64,000 bases of DNA, from contig NZ_MRTH01000009.1 in the NCBI RefSeq assembly GCF_001956045.1, positions 62,001 through 126,000 on the forward strand. The letters run 5' to 3'. The stretch's first letter is position 1. Each line of letters opens with the position of its first letter. Origin of the DNA: Paenibacillus sp. FSL H7-0331. GTDB lineage: Bacteria; Bacillota; Bacilli; Paenibacillales; NBRC-103111. Both the position numbers and the translations under genes were made by a program. Positions 63,992 through 64,000 of this stretch are shown here, one piece after another. The notes beneath the pieces are model-generated. The model searched no databases. It saw nothing but the letters and a program-made list of their open reading frames with translations, and had not been told where the DNA came from.

Positions 63992-64000
63992 AAGGGGTTA

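Overview
The window looks like chromosome of a spore-forming Gram-positive bacterium of the Paenibacillaceae, most likely Paenibacillus. Four things point there: sporulation genes (spoIVFA/FB, spo0B, safA-like, bofC-like, spoVB), an S-layer (SLH) amidase, membrane-bound AraC regulators next to Lpl-type sugar importers, and Bacillus-like gene order (maf-radC-mreBCD-minCD, rplU-prp-rpmA-spo0B-obg, pheB-pheA, ruvAB-queA-tgt-yajC). Base composition is about 47% GC by eye. No rRNA, tRNA, CRISPR array, transposase or prophage gene was seen.

Layout. 1-5.7 kb: murC; a Fur-box promoter driving a Cys-rich DUF1450 protein, a 30-residue membrane peptide and ferritin; a SPOR-domain membrane protein; and, convergent to it, an SLH-domain cell-wall amidase with a repeat array at its ribosome binding site. 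5.7-12.5 kb: the shape and division block DUF4321-maf-radC-mreBCD-minCD-rodA. 12.6-28.4 kb: an accessory carbohydrate island. Its first half has a membrane AraC regulator, two Lpl-type permeases, a lipoprotein, a sulfatase and an orphan glycosidase-like enzyme. Its second half has a second sugar importer (minus strand) and a divergent YesN/YesM-type two-component system. Neither importer has its own ATPase.

28.5-34.7 kb: spoIVFA-spoIVFB (sigma-K activation), an RNase E/G, the L21 leader with rplU-prp-rpmA, spo0B and obgE. 34.8-40.1 kb: an inserted nitrate block (NarK-type transporter, NasC-type nitrate reductase, an atypical TrpD-like protein) plus a Nudix hydrolase. 40.3-45 kb: the amino-acid operon pheB-hom-thrB-pheA-ilvE, with a GC-rich patch inside thrB. 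45-48.1 kb: a repeat-rich LysM spore-coat protein and a BofC-like protein.

48.2-55.2 kb: Holliday-junction genes ruvC-ruvA-ruvB, a large SpoIID/LytB-domain protein, queA, tgt and yajC. 55.3-64 kb: a TIGR04086 membrane protein, an ArsB/NhaD-type permease, an MntABCD-type metal importer (minus strand), a DUF421 protein, spoVB (minus strand) and a ComN-like regulator with a long acidic N-terminus.

Compared from memory with B. subtilis, the accessory blocks (sugar island, nitrate block, metal/permease block) each sit between genes that are neighbours there. No intergenic gap exceeds about 300 bp. I made all coordinates and start choices by reading the sequence. Family assignments rest on recognised motifs, not database searches.
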